Below the pieces are notes generated by a model. It worked only from the letters and a program-made list of their open reading frames with translations, had not been told where the DNA came from and searched no databases. Source: a virus. From it: a stretch of DNA of 48,260 nt. Each line of letters begins with the position of its first letter. Within the stretch, counting starts at the first letter, position 1. Position numbers and translations under genes: made by a program. The stretch spans positions 1 through 48,260 of the IMG/VR virus record IMGVR_UViG_3300032282_001387. One strand, given 5' to 3'. Shown in pieces: positions 42,238 through 48,260 of this stretch.

Positions 42238-42816
42238 ATGGCTTACCCCACCGTTAGCGCCCCCTATGGCCTGAAACCGATCAATCGTATTGACGGCATG
42301 GCTTATGCGGGTGCAATTCGCCAGATCCCTATGGCTTCTGGCTACACAGCTTGCTTTTTTGGCGACACTGTGAAAATCGTAAACGGCTCTCTTGACAAAG
42401 ATGCCGGTACCACTGCGGCCACCCCTTGCGGCGTGTTCGTTGGCGGTTCTTACGTTAACTCTTTGGGCCAGACTGTGTACGCACAGAACCTGCCCGCTGG
42501 CGCTACTAACCCCATCGGTTACGTAGTTGATGACCCAATGGCCCTGTTCAAAGTGGCTGTTGTGTCCGGTACCACCGTGATCGCAAGCGTGAGCCGCGAC
42601 GTGGTTGGTTCCAATATGGCTTTGGTGCAAAACGCCGGTAACACCACCACTGGTGATTCCGCTGTTGCCGTGCTGTCTACCAGCACCAACACCACTGCCA
42701 GCCTGCCAATCCGCGTGATTGACGTTGTGCCCGATACCGCCACTGGTACCGATGCGTATGTGGAACTGTTGGTGAAAATCAACACCCACCAATACAACAA
42801 CACCACTGGTGTTTAA
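42238..42816 (+). CDS. Putative capsid decoration / head protein (192 aa)
   Basis: TTAGGAGCTAAAC before the ATG. MAYPTVSAPYGLKPINRIDG, then a beta-rich, Thr/Ser/Val-rich body with Gly turns (GTTVIASVSRDVVGSNMALV). This N-terminus is familiar from structural proteins next to environmental phage capsid genes. Location and composition suggest a decoration protein; unproven. Confidence 0.65.
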   Translation: MAYPTVSAPYGLKPINRIDGMAYAGAIRQIPMASGYTACFFGDTVKIVNGSLDKDAGTTAATPCGVFVGGSYVNSLGQTVYAQNLPAGATNPIGYVVDDPMALFKVAVVSGTTVIASVSRDVVGSNMALVQNAGNTTTGDSAVAVLSTSTNTTASLPIRVIDVVPDTATGTDAYVELLVKINTHQYNNTTGV

Positions 42817-42826
42817 GGAGTAACAA

Positions 42827-43738
42827 ATGGCTATTTCACGCGCACAACTGCTCAAGGAATTGCTCCCCGGCTTGAACGCCTTGTTCGGCCTTGAGTACGC
42901 CAAATACGGCGAAGAGCACAAAGAAATCTACGAAACCGAAACCTCGGAGCGTAGCTTTGAAGAGGAAACCAAACTGTCTGGTTTCTCTGCTGCACCGGTC
43001 AAAAACGAGGGTTCTGCCGTCGCTTATGACAATGCACAGGAAGCATGGACTGCACGTTACACCCACGAAACCATTGCGATGGGCTTCTCCATCACTGAGG
43101 AAGCTGTGGAAGATAACTTGTACGACAGCCTCTCCAGCCGCTACACCAAGGCTTTGGCCCGTGGTATGGCTTATACCAAGCAGGTTAAAGCTGCCTATGT
43201 ACTGAACAACGCCTTCACTGGCGGCCCCACCTACGGTGACGGTCAAGTTCTGTGCTCGACAGCCCACCCCCTGATCTCTGGTGGCACCAACAGCAACCGC
43301 CCCGCTACCGGCGCTGACCTGAATGAAACTTCGTTGGAAAACGCTGTGATTCAGATCGCTGCTTGGACTGATGAGCGCGGCTTGCTGATCGCTGCTAAGC
43401 CCAAGAAACTCGTGGTTCCCCCAAGCCTGATGTTCGTTGCTACCCGTCTGCTCGAAACCGAGTTGCGCGTTGGCACCAACGACAATGACATCAACGCTTT
43501 GAAGAACAACGGTTCGATTGCAGAAGGTTACACCGTTAACCACTTCTTGACCGACCCGAACGCTTGGTTCTTGATTACCGACGTGCCTAACGGTCTGAAG
43601 CACTTCGTTCGTACCCCGCTGCAAAACAGCATGGACGGCGACTTCGACACCGGTAACGTGCGTTACAAGGCCCGTGAGCGTTATTCGTTCGGCGTGTCTG
43701 ACCCACTGGGCATCTTCGGTTCGCCCGGTTCGTCTTGA
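42827..43738 (+). CDS. Major capsid protein (HK97 fold, Mu gpT-like)
   Basis: 303 residues, AAGGAGTAACAA at the start. Segments LYAKYGEEHKEIYE-like at the N-arm, RYTHETIAMGFSITEEAVED, YTKALARGMAYTKQV, then LSAKPKKLVVPPSLMFVAT-like and GLKHFVRTPLQNSMDGDFD at the C-terminus match the Mu-like head subunit (gpT) family of HK97 folds. The size is right. A strong bidirectional terminator follows immediately, as expected after a highly made capsid gene. Confidence 0.85.
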   Translation: MAISRAQLLKELLPGLNALFGLEYAKYGEEHKEIYETETSERSFEEETKLSGFSAAPVKNEGSAVAYDNAQEAWTARYTHETIAMGFSITEEAVEDNLYDSLSSRYTKALARGMAYTKQVKAAYVLNNAFTGGPTYGDGQVLCSTAHPLISGGTNSNRPATGADLNETSLENAVIQIAAWTDERGLLIAAKPKKLVVPPSLMFVATRLLETELRVGTNDNDINALKNNGSIAEGYTVNHFLTDPNAWFLITDVPNGLKHFVRTPLQNSMDGDFDTGNVRYKARERYSFGVSDPLGIFGSPGSS

Positions 43739-43744
43739 TAGACT

Positions 43745-43771
43745 AAAAAAGGGGCCTTGCGCCCCTTTTTT
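43745..43771 (+). terminator. Terminator after the capsid gene (bidirectional)
   Basis: AAAAAA, GGGGC, CTTGC, GCCCC, TTTTTT: a symmetrical stem-loop with A and T runs, 6 nt after the capsid stop. Confidence 0.9.
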
Positions 43772-43807
43772 ATTTGGGTTATATTCTTTTCAAGCCCGGG
43801 AATTCCG

Positions 43808-43850
43808 GTGCATCAAACTGACCCGGCAGACGACGTACCGATTGATGCAC
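43808..43850 (+). other. 9-bp inverted repeat in the leader before the next gene
   Basis: GTGCATCAA (43808-43816) and TTGATGCAC (43842-43850) are perfect complements with 25 nt between, lying 28 nt before the start codon at 43879. May be an mRNA leader stem or a protein-binding site for a new transcript after the terminator. Confidence 0.55.
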
Positions 43851-43878
43851 TGATCTTGTACGTAAGGACAATTTAATC

Positions 43879-44334
43879 ATGGCACTCTCAACCACCCAGA
43901 GTATTTGGCGTTCGGGCGGCGGCGATCAGACTCGCACCGCTTACTGTGGCTCCGGCGTTATGGCTGCTCAGTTCTACATTGCTGACGCCTCTGTTGCTAC
44001 CGCAACCAACGTAACCGTTTCTTCCGCTGCTGGCGCTCCCGCACTTATTCTGCCCGCTGGCGCAGTTGTGCTGTCCGTGGCAATCAATGACGCAGGCGCT
44101 GGCTCTGTTGATATTGGTACTCGCAACTACGGCACCGGTTCCGTGACTGGCGCAGCTATCGCCAACAACATTTCTGTGGCTGCTACTGGCGTTGTGACCA
44201 GCGGCCTGACTCTGAGCCCTATCGCTGCACTAAGCTACGTGACTGTGACCATCGACACTTCTGGTTCCGGCACTGTTGGCGGTTACATCACTTACTTCGT
44301 CGCAGACCCGCTGGTTGGCCAGCAGAACGACTGA
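43879..44334 (+). CDS. Putative virion decoration protein, beta-rich (151 aa)
   Basis: AAGGACAATTTAATC before the ATG. Sequence is Ser/Thr/Gly/Ala-rich beta strand (TATNVTVSSAAGAPALILP), similar in flavour to head-decoration or fibre proteins. No family recognised. Confidence 0.65.
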   Translation: MALSTTQSIWRSGGGDQTRTAYCGSGVMAAQFYIADASVATATNVTVSSAAGAPALILPAGAVVLSVAINDAGAGSVDIGTRNYGTGSVTGAAIANNISVAATGVVTSGLTLSPIAALSYVTVTIDTSGSGTVGGYITYFVADPLVGQQND

Positions 44335-44350
44335 TTAGGAGCATCACACC

Positions 44351-44641
44351 ATGATGCAAACCGACGTTAAATCAGCGCATACCGGTGGTGCTCAAACCAA
44401 TCAGGCGCTCGTTTCGGGTCGAGTGCGTCTCAAGTCTGTAATCATCACTGGCGGCGCGACCGCCGGTATGGCTAGATTCTTGGACGCCTCGGGCGGCAAC
44501 ATCTTGTTGGAACTGGATACGGGTTCAAACTCGAACATGACCAACGTGATTTTGCCGGGCGAAGGTATCTTGTTCCCTAACGGAATTTGGTACACCGCCG
44601 TCGCAACAGCGCCTACTGGAATCACCGTTTGCTATGGCTAA
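44351..44641 (+). CDS. Small beta-rich virion protein (96 aa)
   Basis: TAGGAGCATCACACC before ATG. Contains RVRLKSVIITGGATAGMARF, then NVILPGEGILFPNGIWY. A jelly-roll-like small protein seen in similar phage modules. Overlaps the next gene by 8 nt. Confidence 0.6.
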   Translation: MMQTDVKSAHTGGAQTNQALVSGRVRLKSVIITGGATAGMARFLDASGGNILLELDTGSNSNMTNVILPGEGILFPNGIWYTAVATAPTGITVCYG

Positions 44642-44879
44642 GTCTCCAGCATGGCAGCGCAAGGAAGGCAAGAACCCCAATGGTGGGTTGAATGCCAAGG
44701 GCCGCGCTTCTGCCAAAAAGCAGGGGATGAACTTGAAGCCCCCTCAACCCGAGGGCGGCTCAAGGAAAGATTCTTTCTGCGCCCGAATGGAGGGCATGAA
44801 GAAAAAGCTGACCGGCGAGAAGGCCAAGAAAGACCCGGATTCTCGTATCAATAAAAGCCTGCGGGCTTGGAAGTGCTGA
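44634..44879 (+). CDS. DUF6321-like small basic protein (81 aa)
   Basis: MAKSPAWQRKEGKNPNGGLN, then AKGRASAKKQGMNLKPP and FCARMEGMKKKLTGEKAK, DPDSRINKSLRAWKC at the end. This is a widespread small phage protein (DUF6321 from memory). Possibly packaged with DNA because of its basic charge. Confidence 0.8.
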   Translation: MAKSPAWQRKEGKNPNGGLNAKGRASAKKQGMNLKPPQPEGGSRKDSFCARMEGMKKKLTGEKAKKDPDSRINKSLRAWKC

Positions 44880-44880
44880 C

Positions 44881-45093
44881 ATGAAACCCGAATCTACGGA
44901 AACAGTTAAACAAATTGCTGACGGTGTGGCGGTTGTCACAGCGGTTGGCTCTTTGATAAATGTCTTACCTGCGGTTGCAGCGTTGTTCACGATTGTTTGG
45001 ACAGGCATGCGCATCGCTGAAATGGTCACGGGGAAGGAATTCTCTGTGCTTATCGGTATGAAAAAGGTGGCTAAAGATGCCGAGCAGCAGTAA
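44881..45093 (+). CDS. Putative holin (70 aa)
   Basis: KQIADGVAVVTAVGSLINVL and AVAALFTIVWTGMRIAEMV form one or two membrane spans; the C-terminus is charged. Size, spans and polar tail fit a small holin, and WTGMRI-like ends are known from pelagic phages. No endolysin gene lies in the window next to it. Confidence 0.6.
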   Translation: MKPESTETVKQIADGVAVVTAVGSLINVLPAVAALFTIVWTGMRIAEMVTGKEFSVLIGMKKVAKDAEQQ

Positions 45094-45379
45094 GAAACAA
45101 CATAATTTCATGGAAGCCGTGGCGCATAGCCCGGCTTTTGCGAAGAAGGCAGGCGTCCCACAGTCCGTGGGCAAAGATTTTTCTAACGCGGACAAGGGCC
45201 GCAAATTTTCAAAAGGTGGTGACATCATGGCTACAGAGAAAAAAGTTCCTACGACTCCTATGGGCAAAGTGAAGACCGCTGCTCCCAGCCGCGACGGTAT
45301 TGCTGCTAAAGGCAAGACCAAGGGCAAACAAATCGTCATGGCCGGTAACAAGGGCATGAAGCGCGGCGGCAAGTGCTGA
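45077..45379 (+). CDS. Small basic virion protein with GG motif (100 aa)
   Basis: MPSSSKKQHNFMEAVAHSPA, FAKKAGVPQSVGKDFSNADK, then KFSKGGDIM and a Lys/Gly-rich tail (KGMKRGGKC). This N-terminus is very widespread in uncultured phages. Overlaps the holin gene by 17 nt. Role unknown. Confidence 0.75.
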   Translation: MPSSSKKQHNFMEAVAHSPAFAKKAGVPQSVGKDFSNADKGRKFSKGGDIMATEKKVPTTPMGKVKTAAPSRDGIAAKGKTKGKQIVMAGNKGMKRGGKC

Positions 45380-45393
45380 TCTAGGGGATATCT

Positions 45394-45627
45394 ATGATGG
45401 CAAGTCGCGGAATGGGCGCTATTAGCCCCAGCAAAATGCCTTCCGGCGTGAAGAAAGCCCGCCGTGACGACACCGACTTCACTCAGTACGCCGAAGGCGG
45501 AAAGGTGGGGTTGTATGCCAACATCAACGCTAAGCGCAAGCGTGGCGAAAAGATGCGTAAGCCCGGCCAAAAGGGTGCCCCCACCGCGCAAGCGTTCATT
45601 GACTCTGCGAAAACGGCCAAAAAATGA
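45394..45627 (+). CDS. Small virion protein with AEGGKV motif (77 aa)
   Basis: MASRGMGAISPSKMPSGVKK, then QYAEGGKVGLYANINAKRKR and APTAQAFIDSAKTAKK. Recurrent small protein of phage late modules, function unknown. Two possible ATGs at 45394 and 45397. Ends in an ATGA overlap. Confidence 0.8.
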   Translation: MMASRGMGAISPSKMPSGVKKARRDDTDFTQYAEGGKVGLYANINAKRKRGEKMRKPGQKGAPTAQAFIDSAKTAKK

Positions 45628-46325
45628 CCACTTCTGGAACGACTTCGTTTAACCTCGATCTCACCGAGATTGTCGAGGAAGCCTTTGAGCGTTGCGGTGC
45701 CGAGTTGCGTACCGGTTATGACCTCAAGACTGCGCGTCGTTCTTTGAATTTGTTGTTTGCTGACTGGGCTAATCGGGGTATCAACATGTGGACGTTCGAG
45801 CAGGGCACCATTGCCCTGACTCCCGGGGTTGCCACATACGACTTGCCTGCGGATACCGTGGATTTGATGGAGCATGTGATCCGTACCGGTGCGGGTTCGG
45901 CCTCTACGCAGGCTGACTTGACCATCACACGCATTAGCGTCTCTACCTACGCCACGATCCCCAACAAGTTGCAGCAAGCCCGCCCGATTCAGGTGTGGAT
46001 TGAGCGTCTTCAGCCCGCCCCACGAATCACTGTGTGGCCTGTGCCTGATAACTCGCAGCCGTATACGTTCGTGTACTGGCGCTTGAAGCGCATCGACGAC
46101 GCTGGCTCCGGCTCCAATACGATGGCGCTGCCCTTCCGCTTTTACGGCGCTATGGTGGCTGGTTTGGCGTACTACTTGGCAACCAAGATTCCGAATGCCA
46201 TCAACCGTCTGGACGTGCTCAAATCGCAGTATGACGAGGCTTGGGACTTGGCATCCTCCGAAGACCGGGAAAAGGCTGCTGTGCGGTTTGTGCCCCGTCG
46301 TATGTTCATTGGTAGCGGTGCGTAA
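45624..46325 (+). CDS. Head-tail adaptor / tail-tube-like protein
   Basis: 233 residues. FNLDLTEIVEEAFERCGAEL, ARRSLNLLFADWANRGINMW, GVATYDLPADTVDLMEHV, then FVYWRLKRIDDAG and LPFRFYGAMVAGLAYYLA. This follows the pattern of P22 gp4-like or T7 gp11-like neck proteins. The role would be to connect portal and tail. Coupled by ATGA to the previous gene. Confidence 0.75.
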   Translation: MTTSGTTSFNLDLTEIVEEAFERCGAELRTGYDLKTARRSLNLLFADWANRGINMWTFEQGTIALTPGVATYDLPADTVDLMEHVIRTGAGSASTQADLTITRISVSTYATIPNKLQQARPIQVWIERLQPAPRITVWPVPDNSQPYTFVYWRLKRIDDAGSGSNTMALPFRFYGAMVAGLAYYLATKIPNAINRLDVLKSQYDEAWDLASSEDREKAAVRFVPRRMFIGSGA

Positions 46326-46711
46326 TGGCTAATCGGTTCGCTTCTGGTAAACGGGCAATTGCCCAGTGTGACCGTTGCGGACAGCGGTACAAGCTAAAGC
46401 AGCTTAAGACCGAGATCATCAAGCAGCGCCGCTATGAGTTGATGGTGTGCCCTGAGTGCTGGGATCCAGACCACCCACAGTTGATGCTGGGCACGTTCCC
46501 AGTGGATGACCCGCAGGCGTTGCGCAACCCGCGTAGGGACACAACGTATTACACCTCGGGTGTTGACGTGAACGGTTATTTGTCAGGTGGTTCGCGGGAC
46601 ATTCAGTGGGGCTGGAATCCAGTCGGTGGCTCCAAAAATTTTGATGACGCGCTGACGCCAAATAACTTGGTGGCAACGGGTTTTGTTGGTACAGTAACGA
46701 TAGTTGTTTAA
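46325..46711 (+). CDS. Zinc-ribbon phage protein (128 aa)
   Basis: QCDRCGQRYKLKQL and MVCPECWDPDHPQLMLG give a four-Cys zinc ribbon with a DPDHP turn, then a Gly/Asn-rich tail. It is a recurrent neighbour of adaptor genes. TAATG start. Role unknown. Confidence 0.75.
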   Translation: MANRFASGKRAIAQCDRCGQRYKLKQLKTEIIKQRRYELMVCPECWDPDHPQLMLGTFPVDDPQALRNPRRDTTYYTSGVDVNGYLSGGSRDIQWGWNPVGGSKNFDDALTPNNLVATGFVGTVTIVV

Positions 46712-46721
46712 GGAGCCAGAA

Positions 46722-46901
46722 ATGGACAAGAAAGATTTGGCGCAAGACAAAAAGATGGTTGCATCTGCTGTGCATAAGCACGAAGCCAAGATGCACCCCG
46801 GCAAGCCCATGACCAAGCTGAAAAAAGGCGGCGTGACCAGCGCATCCATGAAGGCTGTTGGTCGCAACATGGCTCGTGCCATGAACCAGCGCGGAGGCTA
46901 A
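46722..46901 (+). CDS. Small basic protein with KKGGV motif (59 aa)
   Basis: ATG 46722 behind AAGGAGCCAGAA. MDKKDLAQDKKMVASAVHKH, then KLKKGGVTSASM. Very basic. Another member of the small GG-motif set in the late block. Confidence 0.75.
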   Translation: MDKKDLAQDKKMVASAVHKHEAKMHPGKPMTKLKKGGVTSASMKAVGRNMARAMNQRGG

Positions 46902-46902
46902 T

Positions 46903-47169
46903 ATGGCTACTTTTAGCAAGAAAATGGGCGGCAAAGAGGTTGGCAGTGCCAGCGTCTACGCCAAGCCGCACACCATGAGTGGCAAAGCTGTAACCGTGGA
47001 AGAAAATCCCGGCAAAGGCATGAACCGCAGCAAAGCCGATACGCTGGATGTGTCGATTGGCGCAATCAGCAAGTCTGCTGGCAACGAGCCTACTAAAACT
47101 GACGGCATCAAGATTCGCGGTACTGGCGCAGCGACCAAAGGTGTGATGGCACGCGGCCCTATGGCTTGA
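46903..47169 (+). CDS. Small virion-module hypothetical protein (88 aa)
   Basis: MATFSKKMGGKEVGSASVYA, then SGKAVTVEENPGKGMNRS and a Gly/Ala-rich basic tail. Starts 1 nt after the preceding stop. Unknown. Confidence 0.65.
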   Translation: MATFSKKMGGKEVGSASVYAKPHTMSGKAVTVEENPGKGMNRSKADTLDVSIGAISKSAGNEPTKTDGIKIRGTGAATKGVMARGPMA

Positions 47170-47176
47170 GGTCGAG

Positions 47177-47836
47177 ATGAATTACGCCGATCTGGTCACC
47201 GCAGTATCTGACTACTGCGAAAATACGTTCCCAACTGCGGACATGAATGTGTTCATTAAGCAGGCGGAGCAGCGCATTTATAACTCTGTTCAGATCGCCA
47301 ACCTGCGTAAAAACGTGACGGGCAACGTCACCATTGGCAACAAATACGTATCGTGCCCAGAAGATTTTCTGTCGGTCTATTCGATCGCAATCATCAACAC
47401 GGACGGCTCGTACGAGTACCTGCTCAACAAAGACGTGAATTTCATCCGTCAGGCGTATCCGCAGCCAACCGACACCGGCTTGCCCAAGTACTACGCCATC
47501 TTTGGCCCGACAGTGAATACCGGCGTTATCACGACTGAGTTGTCCTTCCTCGTTGGCCCGACCCCTAACTTGGCCTACGGCCTTGAGTTGCACTATTACT
47601 ACTACCCAGAGTCAATCGTGACTGCGGGCACAACGTGGCTGGGCGACAACTTTGATTCTGCGCTGCTGTACGGCACCATGTGCGAGGCCATCACCTACAT
47701 GAAGGGTGAAGCTGATATGGTCAAGCTGTACAACGATCGGTATGTACAAGCCATTGCACTGCTCAAGAACTTGGGTGACGGCAAACAACGCATGGATGCG
47801 TACCGCGACGGTCAAGTTAGGATTCCAGTGTCATGA
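47177..47836 (+). CDS. Adaptor-like neck protein (219 aa)
   Basis: MNYADLVTAVSDYCENTFPT, FIKQAEQRIYNSVQIANLRK, then YVSCPEDFLSVYSIAII and a Tyr-rich ELHYYYYPESIV. A phage adaptor (gp6- or DUF6682-like) pattern, as in neck proteins binding the portal. Ends in ATGA overlap with the next gene. Confidence 0.7.
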   Translation: MNYADLVTAVSDYCENTFPTADMNVFIKQAEQRIYNSVQIANLRKNVTGNVTIGNKYVSCPEDFLSVYSIAIINTDGSYEYLLNKDVNFIRQAYPQPTDTGLPKYYAIFGPTVNTGVITTELSFLVGPTPNLAYGLELHYYYYPESIVTAGTTWLGDNFDSALLYGTMCEAITYMKGEADMVKLYNDRYVQAIALLKNLGDGKQRMDAYRDGQVRIPVS

Positions 47837-48246
47837 TCGTCCAAGGAATGACCACCAGCTTCAAGGGCGAGTTGCCCTTGGGTATTCAGGCGCTGACAAC
47901 GGACACGTTGAAGATGGCCCTCTATACCGGCAATGCCAATCTGAATCTCGACACTACCGTGTATTCCACAGCCAACGAAATTACCGGCACTGGGTACACC
48001 GCAGGTGGTCAAACGATTACGGGCGTTACGGTAGCCACATCAGGTACGACTGCGTATATCAGCTTCAATAACGTGGTGTGGAACCCGGCAGCGTTTACAA
48101 CACGCTGCGCCCTCATCTACAATGCAAGCAAGGCCAATCGGTCAATTGCTGTGTTGGATTTTGGTGCTGACAAGACAACGACCACTACATTTACTGTGCA
48201 GCTTCCGACCAACAACGCGGCGGATGCACTTCTTAGGATCGCGTAA
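47833..48246 (+). CDS. Putative tail/structural protein (137 aa)
   Basis: MIVQGMTTSFKGELPLGIQA, LKMALYTGNANLNLDT, GTGYTAGGQTITGV, then WNPAAFTTRCALIYNASKAN. Similar beta-rich proteins occur in podovirus late blocks, often annotated only as structural. Unproven. Confidence 0.65.
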   Translation: MIVQGMTTSFKGELPLGIQALTTDTLKMALYTGNANLNLDTTVYSTANEITGTGYTAGGQTITGVTVATSGTTAYISFNNVVWNPAAFTTRCALIYNASKANRSIAVLDFGADKTTTTTFTVQLPTNNAADALLRIA

Positions 48247-48255
48247 GGAGCAATC

Positions 48256-48260
48256 ATGAC
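48256..48260 (+). CDS. Start of the next late gene (cut off)
   Basis: TAAGGAGCAATC lies before an ATG at 48256 at the window edge. Only one codon is visible, so nothing can be said about the product. Confidence 0.5.

Overview
The window is almost certainly a near-complete genome of a tailed double-stranded DNA phage with a podovirus-like virion, cut inside its late gene block. It encodes a terminase pair, a very large portal protein (856 aa), a scaffold-like protein, a major capsid protein, adaptor-like proteins, a probable holin and a 2611-residue internal-virion or ejection-type protein. No tail sheath, tape measure, integrase, phage RNA polymerase, rRNA or tRNA gene was seen. Gene content recalls environmental HMO-2011-like podoviruses: family A DNA polymerase, SNF2 helicase, Cas4/RecB-like nuclease, phage GroES and a DUF932 protein. 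That comparison is from memory of such genomes, not from a search. The host cannot be read from the sequence. Moderate GC content and purple-bacterium-like Shine-Dalgarno sites (GGAGAAA) suggest a Gram-negative, possibly an aquatic proteobacterium.

Layout. (1) Positions 1-13804, plus strand: the end of the late block, with a proline-rich repeat-bearing protein (5' end cut off), two large virion-type proteins, an intrinsic terminator at about 5.93 kb, and the giant protein. (2) Positions 13761-35041, minus strand: replication, recombination and takeover genes. Read in transcription order (from 35 kb leftwards) these are many small unknown proteins, a Tyr/Asp/Cys-rich repeat protein, an M20-like zinc peptidase, a DUF932 protein, a tightly coupled chain of tiny genes (DUF3310, three small membrane proteins, small Cys-bearing proteins, VRR-NUC nuclease), DNA polymerase, an HExxH protein, a Cas4-like nuclease, an HNH-like protein, SNF2 helicase, an SSB-like protein, an HTH regulator and a primase-helicase. 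(3) Positions 35042-35509: a divergent regulatory region. (4) Positions 35510-48260, plus strand: packaging, capsid and neck genes, running off the right end. Because the late block runs off both ends, the two ends are probably neighbours in a circularly permuted or circular genome (inference).

How it works together. Primase-helicase, polymerase, SSB-like protein, SNF2 helicase and PD-(D/E)xK nucleases form a self-contained replication and recombination set. The terminase/portal/scaffold/capsid/GroES set builds the head. The giant protein and its neighbours probably travel in the virion. With no phage RNA polymerase in view, the host polymerase is presumably used. One good sigma70-type promoter (27865-27894, minus strand) and several leftward intrinsic terminators support this.

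The most unusual region is 29.7-35.4 kb. It holds a dispersed family of about 19-bp palindromes (six intergenic copies plus one inside the peptidase gene), a leader that could fold as an H-type pseudoknot, a gene-free AT-rich segment flanked by a long inverted repeat and short direct repeats (origin or control-region candidate), and a 16-bp operator-like palindrome between the early and late blocks. Small genes of 14 to 53 codons were added by reading stop/start overlaps and ribosome-binding sites by eye.
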